From positions 144,823,121 to 144,887,120 of the forward strand of contig NC_133161.1 in assembly GCF_040802235.1 (NCBI RefSeq): a stretch of 64,000 nt of DNA. The letters run 5' to 3'. The notes beneath the pieces were generated by a model, which saw only the letters and a program-made list of their open reading frames with translations, was not told where the DNA came from and did not search any database. The position numbers and the translations under genes were made by a program. Of the stretch, positions 1 to 11,071 are shown in pieces. Position 1 is the stretch's first letter. Each line of letters opens with the position of its first letter. The stretch comes from Manis javanica (taxonomy: Eukaryota > Chordata > Mammalia > Pholidota > Manidae).

Positions 1-44
1 CTATCAGGGAGTAATCCCCCTTTTCATTCTTTCTTTTTTTTTGT

Positions 45-502
45 TATCTTTAATCTGCACTTATATGAAGAATATTATGATTACTAGGCTCTCCTCTATA
101 CCAGGTCCCCCCTATAAACCCCTTTACAGTCACTGTCAGCAGCATAGCAAAATGTTGTACAATCACTACTTGTCTTCTCTGTGTTGTACAGCCCTCCCCT
201 TTCTCCCAACCCGCCATGCATGCTAATCTTAATACCCCCCTTCTCCCCCCACTTATCCCTCCCTACCCACCCATCCTCCCCAGTCCCTTTCCCTTTGGTA
301 CCTGTTAGTCCATTCTTGGGTTCTGTGATTCTGCTGCTGTTTTGTTCCTTCAGTTTTTCCTTTGTTCTTATACTCCACAGATGAGTGAAATCATTTGGTA
401 TTTCTCTTTCTCCGCTTGGCTTATTTCACTGAGCATAATACCCTCCAGCTCCATCCATGTTGTTGCAAATGGTAGGATTTGCCCTCTTCTTATGCCTGAG
501 TA
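45..502 (-). other. L1 3' UTR and ORF2 tail
   Basis: The region after the premature ORF2 stop. It holds the last diverged ORF2 codons and then a purine/pyrimidine-biased L1 3' UTR (C/T-rich on the plus strand around 180-300), ending at a T run near 30-45 that reads as the poly-A tail on the minus strand. Confidence 0.75.
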
Positions 503-3500
503 CTATTCCATTGTGTATATGTACCACATCTTCTTTATCCATTCATCTACTGATGGACATTTAGGTTGCTTCCAATTCTTGGCTATTGTAAATAGTGCTG
601 CAATAAACATGGGGGTGCATCTGTCTTTCTCAAACTTGATTGCTGCATTCTTAGGGTAAATTCCTAGGAGTGGAATTCCTGGGTCAAATGGTAAGTCTGT
701 TTTGAGCATTTTGATGAACCTCCATACTGCTTTCCACAATGGTTGAACTAATTTACATTCCCACCAGCAGTGTAGGAGGGTTCCCCTTTCTCCACAGCCT
801 CGCCAACATTTGTTGTTGTTTGTCTTTTGGATGGCAGCTATCCTTACTGGTGTGAGGTGATACCTCATTGTAGTTTTCATTTGCATTTCTCTGATAATTA
901 GCGATGTGGAGCATCTTTTCATGTGTCTGTTGGCCATCTGTATTTCTTTTTTGGAGAACTGTCTGTTCAGTTCCTCTGCCCATTTTTTCATTGGATTATT
1001 TGTTTTTTGTTTGTTGAGGCATGTGAGCTCTTTATATATTTTGGACGTCAAGCCTTTATCGGATCTGTCATTTTCAAATATATTCTCCCATACTGTAGGG
1101 TTCCTTTTTGTTCTATTGATGGTGTCTTTTGCTGTACAGAAGCTTTTCAGCTTAATATAGTCCCACTTGTTCATTTTTGCTGTTGTTTTCCTTGCCCAGG
1201 GAGATATGTTCAAGAAGAGGTCACTCATGTTTATGTCTAAAAGGCTTTTGCCTATGTTTTTTTCTAAAAGTTTTATGGTTTCATGACTTACATTCAGGTC
1301 TTTGATCCATTTGGAGTTTACTTTGGTGTATGGGGTTAGACAATGGTCCAGTTTCATTCTCCTACATGTAGCTGTCCAGTTTTGCCAGCACCATCTGTTG
1401 AAGAGACTGTCCTTTCCCCATTGTATGTCCATGGCTCCTTTATCAAATATTAATTGACCATATATGTTTGGATTAATGTCTGGAGTCTCTAATCTGTTCC
1501 ACTGGTCTGTGGCTCTGTTCTTGTGCCAGCACCAAATTGTCTTGATTACTATGGCTTTGTAGTAGAGCTTGAAGTTGGGGAGTGAGATCCCCCCTACTTT
1601 ATTCTTCTTTCTCGGGATTGCTTTGGCTATTCGGGGTCTTTGATGTTTCCATATGAATTTTTGAATTATTTGTTCCAGTTCATTGAAGAATGTTGCTGGT
1701 AATTTGATAGGGATTGCATCAAATCTGTATATTGCTTTGGGCAGGATGGCCATTTTGACGATATTAATTATTCCTAGCCATGAGCATGGGATGAGTTTCC
1801 ATTTGTTAGTGTCCCCTTTAATTTCTCTTAAGAGTGACTTGTAGTTTTCAGGGTATAGGCCTTTTACTTCTCTGGTTAGGCTTATTCCTAGGTATTTTAT
1901 TCTTTTTGATGCAGTTGTGAATGGAATTGTTTTCCTGATTTCTCTTTCTGTTGGTTCATTGTTAGTGTATAGGAAAGCTACAGATTTCTGTGTGTTAATT
2001 TTGTATCCTGCAACTTTGCTGTATTCCGATATCAGTTCTAGTAGTTTTGGAGTGGAGTCTTTAGGGTTTTTTATGTACAATATGATATCATCTGCAAATA
2101 GTGACAGTTTAACTTCTTCTTTACCAATCTGGATTCCTTGTATTTCTTTGTTTTGTCTGATTGCCATGGCTAGGACCTCCAGTACTATGTTAAATAACAG
2201 TGGGGAGAGTGGGCATCCCTGTCTAGTTCCCGATCTCAGAGGAAATGCTTTCAGCTTCTCGCTGTTCAGTATAATGTTGGCTGTGGGTTTATCACATATG
2301 GCCTTTATTATGTTGAGGTACTTGCCCTCTATACCCATTTTGCTGAGAGTTTTTATCATGAATGGATGTTGAATTTTGTCGAATGCTTTTTCAGCATCTA
2401 TGGAGATGATCATGTGGTTTTTGTCTTTCTTTTTGTTGATGTGGTGGATGATGTTGATGGATTTTCGAATGTTGTACCATCCTTGCATCCCTGGGATGAA
2501 TCCCACTTGGTCATGGTGTATGATCCTTTTGATATACTGTTGAATTCTGTTTGCTAATATTTTATTGAGTATTTTTGCATCTACATTCATCAGGGATATT
2601 GGTCTGTAATTTTCTTTTTTGGTGGGGTCTTTGCCTGGTTTTGGTATTAGGGTGATGTTGGCTTCACAGAATGAGTTTGGGTGTATTCCCTCCTCTTCTA
2701 TTTTTTGGAACACTTTGAGGAGAATGGGTATTATGTCTTTTCTGTGTGTCTGATAAAATTCCGAGGTAAATCCGTCCGGCCCAGGGGTTTTGTTCTTGGG
2801 TAGTTTTTTGATTACCGTTTCAATTTCTTTGTTCGTAATTGGTTTGTTTAACTTTTGTGTTTCTTCCTTGGTCAGTCTTGGAAGGTTGTATTTTTCTAGG
2901 AAGTTGTCCATTTCTTCTAGGTTTTCCAGCTTGTTGGCATATAGGTTTTCATAGTAGTCTTTAATAATTCTTTGTATTTCTGTGGAGTCTGTCGTGATTT
3001 TTCCGTTCTCATTTCTGATTCTGTTGATTTGTGTTGATTCTCTTTTTCTCTTAATAAGTTTGGCTAGAGGCTTATCTATTTTGTTTATTTTCTCAAAGAA
3101 CCAGCACTTGGTTTCGTTGATTTTTGCTATTGTTTTATTCTTCTCAATTTTGTTTATTTCTTCTTGATCTTTATTATGTCCCTCCTTCTGCTGACTTTAG
3201 GCCTCATTTGTTCTTCTTTTTCCAGTTTCGATAATTGTGATGTTAGACTATTCATTTGGGATTGTTCCTCCTTCTTCAAGTGTGCCTGGATCGCTATATA
3301 CTTTCCTCTTAAGACCGCTTTCGCTGCGTCCCACAGAAGTTGGGGCTTTGTGTTGTTGTTGTCATTTGTTTCTATATATTCCTTGATCTCTATTTTGATT
3401 TGTTCATTGATCCATTGATTATATAGAAGCATGGTGTTAAGCCTCCATGTGTTTGTGAGCCTTTTTGTTTTCTTTGTAGAATTTATTTCTAGTTTTATAC

Positions 3501-4185
3501 CTTTGTGGTCTGAAAAATTGGTTGGTAGAATTTCAATATTTTGGAATTTACTGAGGCTCTTTTTGTGGGCTAGTATGTGGTCTATTCTGGAGAATGTTCC
3601 ATATGCACTTGAGAAGAATGTATATCCTGTTGCTTTTGGATGTAGAGTTCTATAGATGTCTATTAGGTCCATCTGTTCTAGTGTGTTGTTCAGTGCCTCT
3701 GTGTCCTTACTTATTTTCTGCCTGGTGGATCTATCCTTTGGGGTGAGTGGTGTGTTGAAGTCTCCTAAAATGAATGCATTGCAGTCTATTTCCCCCTTTA
3801 GTTCTGTTAGTATTTGTTTCACATATGCTGGTGCTCCTGTGTTGGGTGCATATATATTTAGAATGGTTATGTCCTCTTGTTGGACTGAGCCCTTTATCAT
3901 TATGTAGTGTCCTTTATCTCTTGTTACTTTCTTTGTTTTGGTGTCTATTTTGTCTGATATTAGTATTGCAACCCCTGCTTTCTTCTCGCTGTTGTTTGCC
4001 TGAAATATGTTTTTCCATCCCTTGACTTTTAGTCTGTGCTTGTCTTTGGGTTTAAGGTGAGTTTCTTGTAAGCAGCATATAGATGGGTCTTGCTTTTTTA
4101 TCCATTCTATTTACTCTGTGTCTTTTGATTGGTGCATTCAGTCCCCATTTAGGGTGACTATTGAAAGATACGTACTTATTGCCAT
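503..4185 (-). pseudogene. L1 ORF2 (endonuclease / reverse transcriptase), broken
   Basis: ORF2 encodes the L1 endonuclease and reverse transcriptase needed for target-primed insertion. The start at 4185 encodes MAISTYLS, typical of mammalian ORF2. The endonuclease part (about 4185-3400) shows QETHL, the ILGDFN motif and SDH. The reverse-transcriptase part (2911 downward) shows the FADD catalytic motif within [10 protein letters not shown], and a cysteine-rich C-terminal region follows. Lesions: a small deletion near 4140-4150 that brings in a stop, a further frame change near 4100, a one-base deletion near 3165 that splits the frame, and a TAG at 503-505 in place of the expected tyrosine codon after YTME. 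The protein is therefore not made as one chain. Confidence 0.92.
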
Positions 4186-4189
4186 TGCA

Positions 4190-4364
4190 GGCCCCTTCGC
4201 GAGGTGCTGGGTTCTCACAGGTGTGGATGTGGTCTGGATGTTGTCCTGTGTCCTCTGGTCTCTATTTTAGGAAGAGTTGTCTTTGTTATATTTTCATAGA
4301 TATATGTGGTTTTGGGAGGAGATTTCCACTGCTCTACTTACTCCGCCATCTTGGCTCCGCCTCT
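4190..4364 (-). other. L1 5' leader segment
   Basis: On the minus strand this reads as the L1 leader found before ORF1: a GGCGGAGCCAAGATGGCGG-like start followed by about 150 bases ending GCGAAGGGG. The ORF2 start context (CCTGCAATGGC) follows at once. In related L1 elements this leader is followed by ORF1, about 1 kb long, which is missing here. Confidence 0.65.
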
Positions 4365-4439
4365 CTGTTTTATATTTTTAAAAAAAGTTATTGTAATGCA
4401 TTCACCCTTCTATAGTCCTTTTCAAGTTAGTCTATCATT

Positions 4440-5320
4440 TAAGAATGTTTATATCATGCAAACCATATTTCTGATAAGGGATTAACAACCAGAATTTATA
4501 AAGAACTCCTACAACTCCCACACACATACAAAACACCAGTTTAAAAATAGGCAAAGAACTTGAACAGACATTTCTTATGAAAAGATGCTCAACATCACTA
4601 ATCATTAGGGAAATGCAAATAAAAACCACAATGAAATACCCCTTCACACCCATTGGGATGGCTATTATTAAAATAAAGAAACAAAACACAGAAAATAACG
4701 AGTGTTGACTAGGATGTGGAGCAATTAGAACCTTTGTGCATTGCTGGTGAGAATGTAAAATGGTATAGTCCCTGTGGAGAACAGTATAGGCCATATCATC
4801 CAGCCACCCCACTTCTGGGTATATATACCCCAAAGAACTGAAAACAGATATCTGTACACCTATGTTCATAGTAGCATTATTCACAATCATTAAAAGGTAG
4901 AAACCACCCAAATGTCCATCAACAGGTGAATGGATAAGCAAAATGCGGTCTATGCATACAATGGAATATTACTCAGGCTTAAAAAGGAATAAACGTCTCA
5001 TACATGCCACAACATGGATGAATCTTGAAAACCTTATGCTAAGGGAAATAAGCCAGATGCAAAAGGACAAGTTTTGTCCGACTCCATTTTTATGAGGTAC
5101 CTAGAAGAGCCACATTTACGGAGTCAGAAAGGAGAATGGTGGCCAGCAAGGGCAGGGGAGGAGGGAATGGGGAGTTAACGTTTAATGGGAACAGAATTCG
5201 TGTTTGGGAAGATGAAAAAGTTCTGAGGATGGATGGTGGTGATAGTTGTACAACAATGTGAATGTACTTCATGCCACTGAACTGTACACTTAAAAATGAA
5301 ATTAGTAAAATGGTTTAAAT
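4440..5320 (+). mobile_element. older LINE-1 3' end fragment
   Basis: A diverged L1 3' portion in plus orientation. Recognisable ORF2 C-terminal signatures include the stretch encoding a diverged [12 protein letters not shown]-like block near 4945-4975 and conserved L1 phrases such as 'atgtccatcaacaggtgaat' near 4912. It ends in an A-rich tail near 5290-5345. Many stops and indels mark it as an old copy. It lies head-to-head with the younger minus-strand L1, from which it is separated by about 75 A/T-rich bases. Confidence 0.88.
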
Positions 5321-5399
5321 AGTTAATAATACAATGAGTAATGGTATAATAAAATAGTGTTATGTTTATGTTGCCCCAATTTTAAAAATATTTATATCA

Positions 5400-5545
5400 G
5401 TCACTTCCAAACTTTGCTGAGAAGTGGAATCTTCTGAGGATCTTTAAAGAATACTGCTGCCTGGCTCCCATCCCCAGTCATTCTGATGCTGGGGGGGTAT
5501 GGCCTAGGTGCTGTGGTTTTTAAAAGCCCCCTAGATGGTTTGAAT
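5400..5545 (+). repeat. possible MER5-type DNA transposon relic
   Basis: The order of motifs (aaacttt..., 'ctggctcccatccccag', 'attctgatgctg...') resembles MER5/Charlie hAT relics that read 'cccacccccagagtttctgattcag'. Divergence is high and the family assignment is tentative. Confidence 0.35.
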
Positions 5546-5764
5546 GGAGGACGTGGTTTGGCTCCCAGTCTGATGCCCCTCCCACTTCATAAAGGTGGGC
5601 TCCCAACCCTCCCTCGGCTGGTGCAGCCAGGGTGGAGAAGCAGAGCCCGGACCTTTCTCTCTGTAGGGCACAATCTCCCTGACCCTCTCCCCTGACTTGA
5701 GGCCCCAGCTCAGTTAGGCCCACCCAAACTAAGAAAGGCCCCATGTTCACCTCCTCTCTCTGTT

Positions 5765-5945
5765 TTCATAGCACTTATTTACATACAAACATTTTGTATT
5801 CCACTTATTTCCTTGTTCACATTTTGGGGAGTCTGTCTTTTCCTCTAAGTTCCATGTAAGTTCCGTGACTGAGGAACAATGTCTATTCACTTCTGTTGGC
5901 ACCTGACACATGATAAATGCTCAGCAATGTCTATGGAATGATCAT
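5765..5945 (+). repeat. L2 3'-end fragment
   Basis: It shows the L2 3'-terminal phrase order: 'aagttccatgtaagttccgtgactgaggaacaatgtct', then 'gcacctgacacatgataaatgctcagcaatg', with an ATG-rich end. Very old copy in plus orientation. Confidence 0.65.
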
Positions 5946-6114
5946 TGTTTTTCTGTTGCGTTGCGTCCCTCTCCCAGGCTCTTGGGTTACTCTGGAAAAG
6001 GGTCATTGAGACCATTGTTCCAGCATCTTCTAACTCTGTCATTTTTTATTGTTTTTGAAGAATTTTGACACTTTGTCAGCCCCCTCCTTCTCTTCAGGGG
6101 CTTGTTCCTTCCTC

Positions 6115-6425
6115 CGTTCATTCAGCTCCTCATTAAGTATTTCTTGAATACCTACTATGTCCCAGGCACTGGGAGCAAAGTGGCTGCTCTCCAGGCACGT
6201 ACAGTTTAGTGGGAAAGACAACTGAATCATCACACAAATGGACGATCGTAAACCGTAGTAAAGGTATGAGAGGCAGGATGGGGAAACCCAGTCTTACGGG
6301 GGATGGCGGTCAGAGAAGGCTTCCCTGAAGAAGCTGGTTAACTAAGCAAATAGGAATGGGGTTAGGGCAGTCCCAAGAGCAGGCCAGGCATATGGAATAG
6401 TCTGTGCAAAGGTCCTGAGGTGAGA
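6115..6425. repeat. ancient interspersed repeat, family unassigned
   Basis: The block starts 'ttcattcag...' and continues through 'tacctactatgtcccaggcactgg', 'gagaaggcttccctgaaga' and 'gtgcaaaggtcctgagg'. This phrase order recurs in ancient mammalian repeats, and related pieces lie near 11430, 12600, 25100 and 25800. I do not assign a family name. Confidence 0.5.
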
Positions 6426-6429
6426 GGGA

Positions 6430-7030
6430 ACACAGGACAGTGAGAGCTGAGGGGTGGTTGTTATGGGAGAGGGCTGACCTTGGAGGTCACCTTGGAGATT
6501 TTGGTCTTTACCGTAAGAGCCAAGCGAAGACCACTGATCCTCACAAGGAACGCATACTGGAGAGGACACAGGTGAACGAGGGGGGCCGCTCCTACTTTTC
6601 TCCCTCAGTTACCAGACTCTTGTCCCCTCCACCCAGGGCCCTTGTGCTTCTGTTTTCACGTCCTGGAGCCCCTTTAGCCTATTCTTCGCTCCCCACCCCG
6701 ATGCCCTGTCCGTGGGGCTCGCCCTGGTGGCCCTCTTGCCCCGCTCAGAGCCTCGGCTCTTTCCCTCGCACTCGCCATCACTCCGCCAGCCCCCAGGGCC
6801 GCCAGGCCTCTAAGGCCCCCTGCACAGTGCAGCTGTGGGCGGCCTGCTGTGGAGGGCACAAAACCCACAGCCCAGGTGTGGGTCTGAGAGCTCAGCCCTG
6901 GGTTCTTACCTCATTTGGCCCCTTCCTGCTTCTGGGAAAAGCAACTCTGGGGTTCTGGGGGCACCTGCAGCCTGGACACAGCTTCTGTAAGTTCACACCC
7001 AAGTGGAACACACAGGAGGGAAACACACGT
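6430..7030. other. intergenic, no gene seen
   Basis: GC-rich sequence downstream of UPK2. The open frames here lack recognisable motifs and no splice-supported exon is visible. Confidence 0.5.
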
Positions 7031-7034
7031 GGCT

Positions 7035-7393
7035 GGTGGGACATTAGACTTTATTCTAGGAACTTTGTTCACTGAGGGTCGGGGGTGAATTGTCATCGGG
7101 AGGGGTGGGGCATTTAAGGTAAAATGGGAGGAGTATCAATTCTGACGGGAGTCGGGTGAGTGGAATGTGGGGAGTGCTGGGGGAAGGTGAGGCATGAGGG
7201 GACAAGGAGAGGGAAAGGAGGGGAATGGGCTCCACTGGGGGCAGGCAGGCAGGGGAGGGGAGGCGCCGAAGGAGCCAGTCTGGTGACTGAGGCCTGGGAG
7301 CAGACAGTCTTCTCAGGAGGGGAGGCAGAGCCCTGGGCTGGGGACAGACAGCCTGGGCTTCCTGGGGGAGGCCCCCGCTCCGCGCAGTCCTCC
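7035..7393 (-). other. UPK2: UPK2 3' UTR
   Basis: About 350 bases between the stop and a canonical poly(A) signal. The end is inferred from the AATAAA at 7055-7050 plus a typical 10-25 base cleavage distance. Confidence 0.75.
7050..7055 (-). terminator. UPK2: UPK2 poly(A) signal AATAAA
   Basis: TTTATT on the plus strand reads AATAAA on the minus strand. It is the first canonical hexamer downstream of the UPK2 stop. Confidence 0.8.
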
Positions 7394-7530
7394 TCACTTG
7401 TGGGCACCCAGTGCCAGGGTGATGATGAGGCCCAGAACCAGCAGGAACATGGCGACAGAGAGCAGCACCGTGATGACCACCATACCTCCTGTCCGGGCCA
7501 TTCCCAGCGCCAGGGACTCCGCCGCCCTTC
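7394..7530 (-). CDS. UPK2: UPK2 coding exon 5
   Basis: Acceptor GGAGCAG before 7530. Encodes the juxtamembrane stretch, the single membrane helix (GMVVITVLLSVAMFLLVLG) and the short end AHK. The TGA stop is at 7396-7394. Confidence 0.96.
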
Positions 7531-9107
7531 CTGCTCCAGACAGCAGGAAGGCGTTTGTGGGCCGGAGGAGCCCCTCTCCTTCCCGAGACTCCCCGCCCAG
7601 CCCTCATCCAGCCGTCCCTTCACCGTTTATTGATCCAGCCACCAACTGATCCTCGCAGGGACCCAAACAGCCCTGGAGACCCTCCGGTGTCAGTCCCTGA
7701 GGTCACAGCGATGGACTGGACACACCCCTACAGCGCGGGCAGGCGAGCCCACAGGCAGTTGCAGAGCCAAGGGCTCAGAGCTGGGAGAGGTGGGCACGGG
7801 GGGGCGGCAGCTGGGCCTGGGGTGCCCGGGGATGTTACTCACGAGGAAGTGTGGACATGGGGATCTCTCTGCTGGACTCAGTGACTGTCCCCTTCATCAC
7901 TTGGTAGGAAATGCTTTTGTGGTGAGGTTTGGGAGAGAGAGGAGACGATCCTCAGTGACTACCTGGGACTTGGGAGAAGGAGCCCAGGCCTCCCCCTTCA
8001 CAGGACCTCCAAGGAAGGCCCATTCTTGACCCCTTAGCTCTGCCCTCCTCTCCCCATGCTGACCATGTTCACCCACTGCAGATGTCAGGACCCATCTTCT
8101 CTTTCTTACCCCCACACAGTGCCCCAGGCCTGGGGCTGGTACCTACTAGTATTTGGTTCCTGGCACGAGGTTTGTCACCTGGTAGGCACTGAGCCGGGTG
8201 ACCGTGAAGCCAGCCCCACTGTCCACCACACTCACCAGCTCCCTGCGTCCGCGGCATGGAGGCACCACAAACCTTGATTTCACCACTGGGCAGGAAATTA
8301 GGGGTAAAGATGGGTCAAGTTTCTGGGGGCCCCAGGGAGAGGGGGCAACATTCAGTGTAGGCATGGCCCAGGAAGGGTGGGCAGGAAGGCAGGCGCAAGA
8401 CAAGGAGGCGGGGGAGGGGGGTCTTGGGAAGGGGCCTCTGGGGATGGGGATTAGGGGATACCTTGGGGGTGGGTAACAAACCTTTGCTGTCATTGGCTCT
8501 CCGGACCATCAGTGTGGCATTGCCCCCTGTGAGGTGACAGGGGGGCAAGGCAACTAGCAGGCTCTCCGCTAGTGCCGGCGACAGCAGACCAGAGAGGCTT
8601 GAGATGTTGAAGTCTGCTGGGGGGCCAGGAGGGAGTTAGTGGGGGCCGGGGGCGGATCAGTCCCCTCCCCCGCCATCACATCTGGCCCTTCCATGCCGCC
8701 GTCCGTGGCCGTCCAACCACCAGGTGGCAGGCTTGGGCTGCAGAAGCTGGATACTGGACAAAGCAGCCAGACCCTGGGGGACAGTAGGGGGCAGCGTCCA
8801 ACCATACCCCTACCCTCTGCCCACAGCCTCGGGCCCTTTACACACCTGTCAGCTGGGAATGGAAGAGTCCCCGGACCAGGCCCTGGGCCCAGGACTGATG
8901 CCTGGTCACTGCCATCGGCAGTCCCCCACCCGCGGCTGGCCAGGCCAGCTGTGTTTGAGAGCCCCGGAAGGCACAGTGCCTCCTGCCCATGCCCAGAGCC
9001 CCTCCCTGGCCCTTCCAGAGGTGGCAGAGACCTGAGGTCCCCAGTGCCAGGACAGTCAGCAGAATCAGGATCAAGGGCAAGGTCCGGACAGGCAGCGGAG
9101 GTGCCAT
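7394..9107 (-). CDS. UPK2: Uroplakin-2 (five-exon CDS)
   Basis: Uroplakin II is a small membrane protein of the urothelial apical plaque. It pairs with uroplakin Ia in the ER and assembles into the 16-nm particles of the asymmetric unit membrane. Coding exons on the minus strand are 9107-9032, 8616-8482, 8285-8147, 7913-7843 and 7530-7394. All introns are GT-AG, and the total is 558 nt or 185 residues (human: 184). Visible features: a signal peptide at about 1-25 (MAPPLPVRTLPLILILL...); N-glycosylation sequons at N29, N58 and N67; the basic processing site RGRR at 82-85, where the propeptide is removed before ELVSVVD; and one membrane helix at about 156-182 followed by a tail of only a few residues. 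The start is supported by homology and the signal peptide. The gene is intact and divergent from BCL9L. Confidence 0.97.
7843..7913 (-). CDS. UPK2: UPK2 coding exon 4
   Basis: Acceptor ACAAAAG before 7913, donor GTGAGT after 7843. Encodes ISYQVMKGTVTESSREIPM, part of the mature luminal domain. Confidence 0.94.
8147..8285 (-). CDS. UPK2: UPK2 coding exon 3
   Basis: Acceptor TGCCCAG before 8285, donor GTAGGT after 8147. Encodes VVKSRFVVPPCRGRR and the start of the mature chain, ELVSVVDSGAGFTVTRL. Confidence 0.95.
8482..8616 (-). CDS. UPK2: UPK2 coding exon 2
   Basis: Acceptor CCCCAG before 8616, donor GTTTGT after 8482. Encodes the propeptide part ADFNISSLSG...RRANDSK with three N-glycosylation sequons. 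Confidence 0.95.
9032..9107 (-). CDS. UPK2: UPK2 coding exon 1
   Basis: ATG at 9107, context agctATGG. Encodes the signal peptide (25 codons plus one base). The donor is GT at 9031-9030 (TCAG|GTCTCT). No TATA box is obvious just upstream. Confidence 0.95.
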
Positions 9108-10257
9108 AGCTGGACGGGGAGCTAGAATGGGTGCTGGCAGGCCGTGGCTCCTGAGGCAAGTGAGGCCGTGCCCTGGGGGTGGCTGATTTTGTCCTGGGGG
9201 TGGGAAGGGCTGGAGGGGAATCCTGTCCAACCTGCCCCTTGGGTGCTGCAGCCTCAGGGAGGGGCCCCCAGACAGGTTTTTCAGGATGGGGAGCTGGCTC
9301 TCAGGCCAGGAGGGGTATGCCCTGCCTGCATCTTGGTGGCTGTCAGCTGCAAAGGGGCAGAGTCACTGAGGTGGGGGTGGAAGTCACCCCTTGCTCCGGG
9401 CCTCCCACATGTGTTGCTGCCTGTGGCCTGTGAGGTCGGCTCCCCACTGGGGAGGTGGGGGGTCTTCCTAGGCAAGTTCTGAGGTTGCCCTGGTGGGCAG
9501 GAAGAGGAGAGTAACCCCGAGGGACACTTAAAAGGGCAGGAATGGGGCAGAAACTGGACTGGTGCTAGGAAGTGGGCACAGCAGAGCCAAGGGTCCCAGT
9601 TCTTGGTGTCCATTAGAGCACAGGTGCCGCTGCTCTGGGCGAGGCAGAGGGGTGTCAGTGCCAGGGGGTGGGCAGGGCTTCAGAGTCCATGGGAGAATGG
9701 GGCCGAGGGATGCCAGGGAAGACTTGCGGAGAGCCCATAGGGGTGCACTGACTGGCCCAGGTGGGGCCGTCGCCTTGGTCAGCACCACCGGTGAACAGAT
9801 TGAGAATAAAGAAGAGAGAGAGACTTGGTAGGAGAAAAGGAGAAAGGGACACAACTTCTCTGATGCTGCCCCCACCCCTGTGCCCCTTAGAAACGTGAAG
9901 GGGGAGTGATGGGCAGAGGGCAAGGAGGGGCGAGGGTCAGTGCCTGCACGCACCAGCCCGGGTATCCTGACAGCTGTGGGCAGCAGACGTTGTTTGCTCC
10001 CTTTTGCAGATGTGGCACCGAAACTCAGAGGAGTGAGTCCCTTGTGGGGAGCGGAATGGGGTCTGTGGAGCGTGTTCCTGCCTCTCTGCTCCATGAACCT
10101 TCCTGTCTTCCTCAGTGCCGGAGAAGGGTCAGGGTCCTGGTGGGGAAGTGAGGGGCTGGTAGGGTTTTGTCCTTGCCCCCATGTAGGTTCAAAGCCTGGG
10201 GTGCAGGGAGGGGGTGACAGTACAGAGAGAACTCATGGGTCCAAGCAGAGTTTTAGA
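9108..10257. other. UPK2 upstream flank
   Basis: Proximal 5' flank of UPK2. In mouse, about 3.6 kb of this flank is known to drive urothelial expression. No TATA box or clear gene is visible; open frames here look like chance. Confidence 0.5.
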
Positions 10258-10420
10258 CCAGTGCTTCTCCCCACTTAATGGGCCTATGAATCTCCAGGGA
10301 GCTTGTTAAGATACGATTTCTGATTCAGTGGGTCTGAGGTGAAGCCTGGAGTTCTGCATTTCTAACGAGCTTCCAGGTGACGCTGATGGATGCTGCTAGT
10401 CTGAGAGACCCACACTTGGA
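10258..10420 (+). repeat. MER5A hAT-type relic
   Basis: It shows the MER5A order: 'gaccagtgcttctc', 'gagcttgttaagata', 'tttctgattcagtgggtctgagg', 'ctgcatttctaacgagcttc', 'caggtgacgctgatg', ending 'agacccacacttggag'. Non-autonomous DNA transposon fossil in plus orientation. Confidence 0.85.
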
Positions 10421-10577
10421 GCTGCCAGATGCTCTGTGTCGGCTGCGCCCCCAGCCCCAGCACGCACACTGGGTCCCCTGATGGGGCTCAGGGGCAGGTG
10501 CCTCTCCTGCCTCCCAGGACACTTGCCTCTGGGTGAAGAACTGAATTCTGTTTGTCCTGCACCCTGGCTTTTGTCCC

Positions 10578-10710
10578 CGTTTACATCAGCTCCTACCATC
10601 ATTCTACAAACTGCAAGGGGACCTTTTGCACGCTGAGAACTTTAGAGAGGGGACAGACTCAGTGGTGGAAGACTGGGGGTGAGGAGTCTTCCAGTGCTTG
10701 GCACTCTGTC
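10578..10710 (+). repeat. diverged direct repeat, copy A
   Basis: Shares the ordered blocks 'acatcag.tcctacc', 'acaaactgcaaggg', 'cttttgcacg.tgag', 'aacttt.gagag', 'ctc.gtggtggaa' and 'ggggtgagg.gtcttcc' with 11557-11690, in the same orientation about 980 bases away. Confidence 0.75.
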
Positions 10711-11071
10711 AGATCCCATCATGCACCCAGAAGGATGTTTGCAGCTGGGCTTGAAAGGTCTCTCTTCCCATTTCAGTCACAAACCAGGAAGCAGAGAGAA
10801 GAGGTTGGGTTTACTGCAGGGTGGGTCAGGCTGGGTCTGCTCCTAAGCCCCCATCCCCCTGGAAATTGTATATGGGACAAAGTGGCATCGGAGAGGGCAG
10901 AGCTCTGAGCATATTTTAAAAGGATAAGAGGGCCCTGTGCCTTTAAGCCCCCCTTCTCCCTCAGTTCCCCCCACCCTGGGCCCTCCCCAGGTTTCTGGAG
11001 GAACTGAGAGTTGCGTCTTCTCCCTGCCCTGCCGAGCTGCTCACTGGCTGCTCTGGAGGCTGTGCTTTGCG

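Larger units (their letters stand above)
25..4364 (-). mobile_element. LINE-1 retrotransposon lacking ORF1
   Basis: An L1 element lies on the minus strand. Its 3' UTR and T-rich (poly-A complement) end sit near 25-45, ORF2 runs from 4185 down to about 503, and a 5' leader containing the complement of the L1-type 'ccatcttggctccgcc' motif ends near 4364. A full mammalian L1 is over 6 kb; this one is about 4.3 kb because the ORF1 region is absent, with the leader joined almost directly to the ORF2 start. ORF2 is well preserved, which argues for a younger age than the L1 fragment next to it. I could not find a convincing target-site duplication. Only about 25 bases of left flank are visible, so the 3' boundary is approximate. 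Confidence 0.93.

Noticed and set aside
1-7000. FOXR1, the neighbour of UPK2 in human
   Set aside because: No forkhead-domain coding exon is visible on either strand here; it would lie before position 1.
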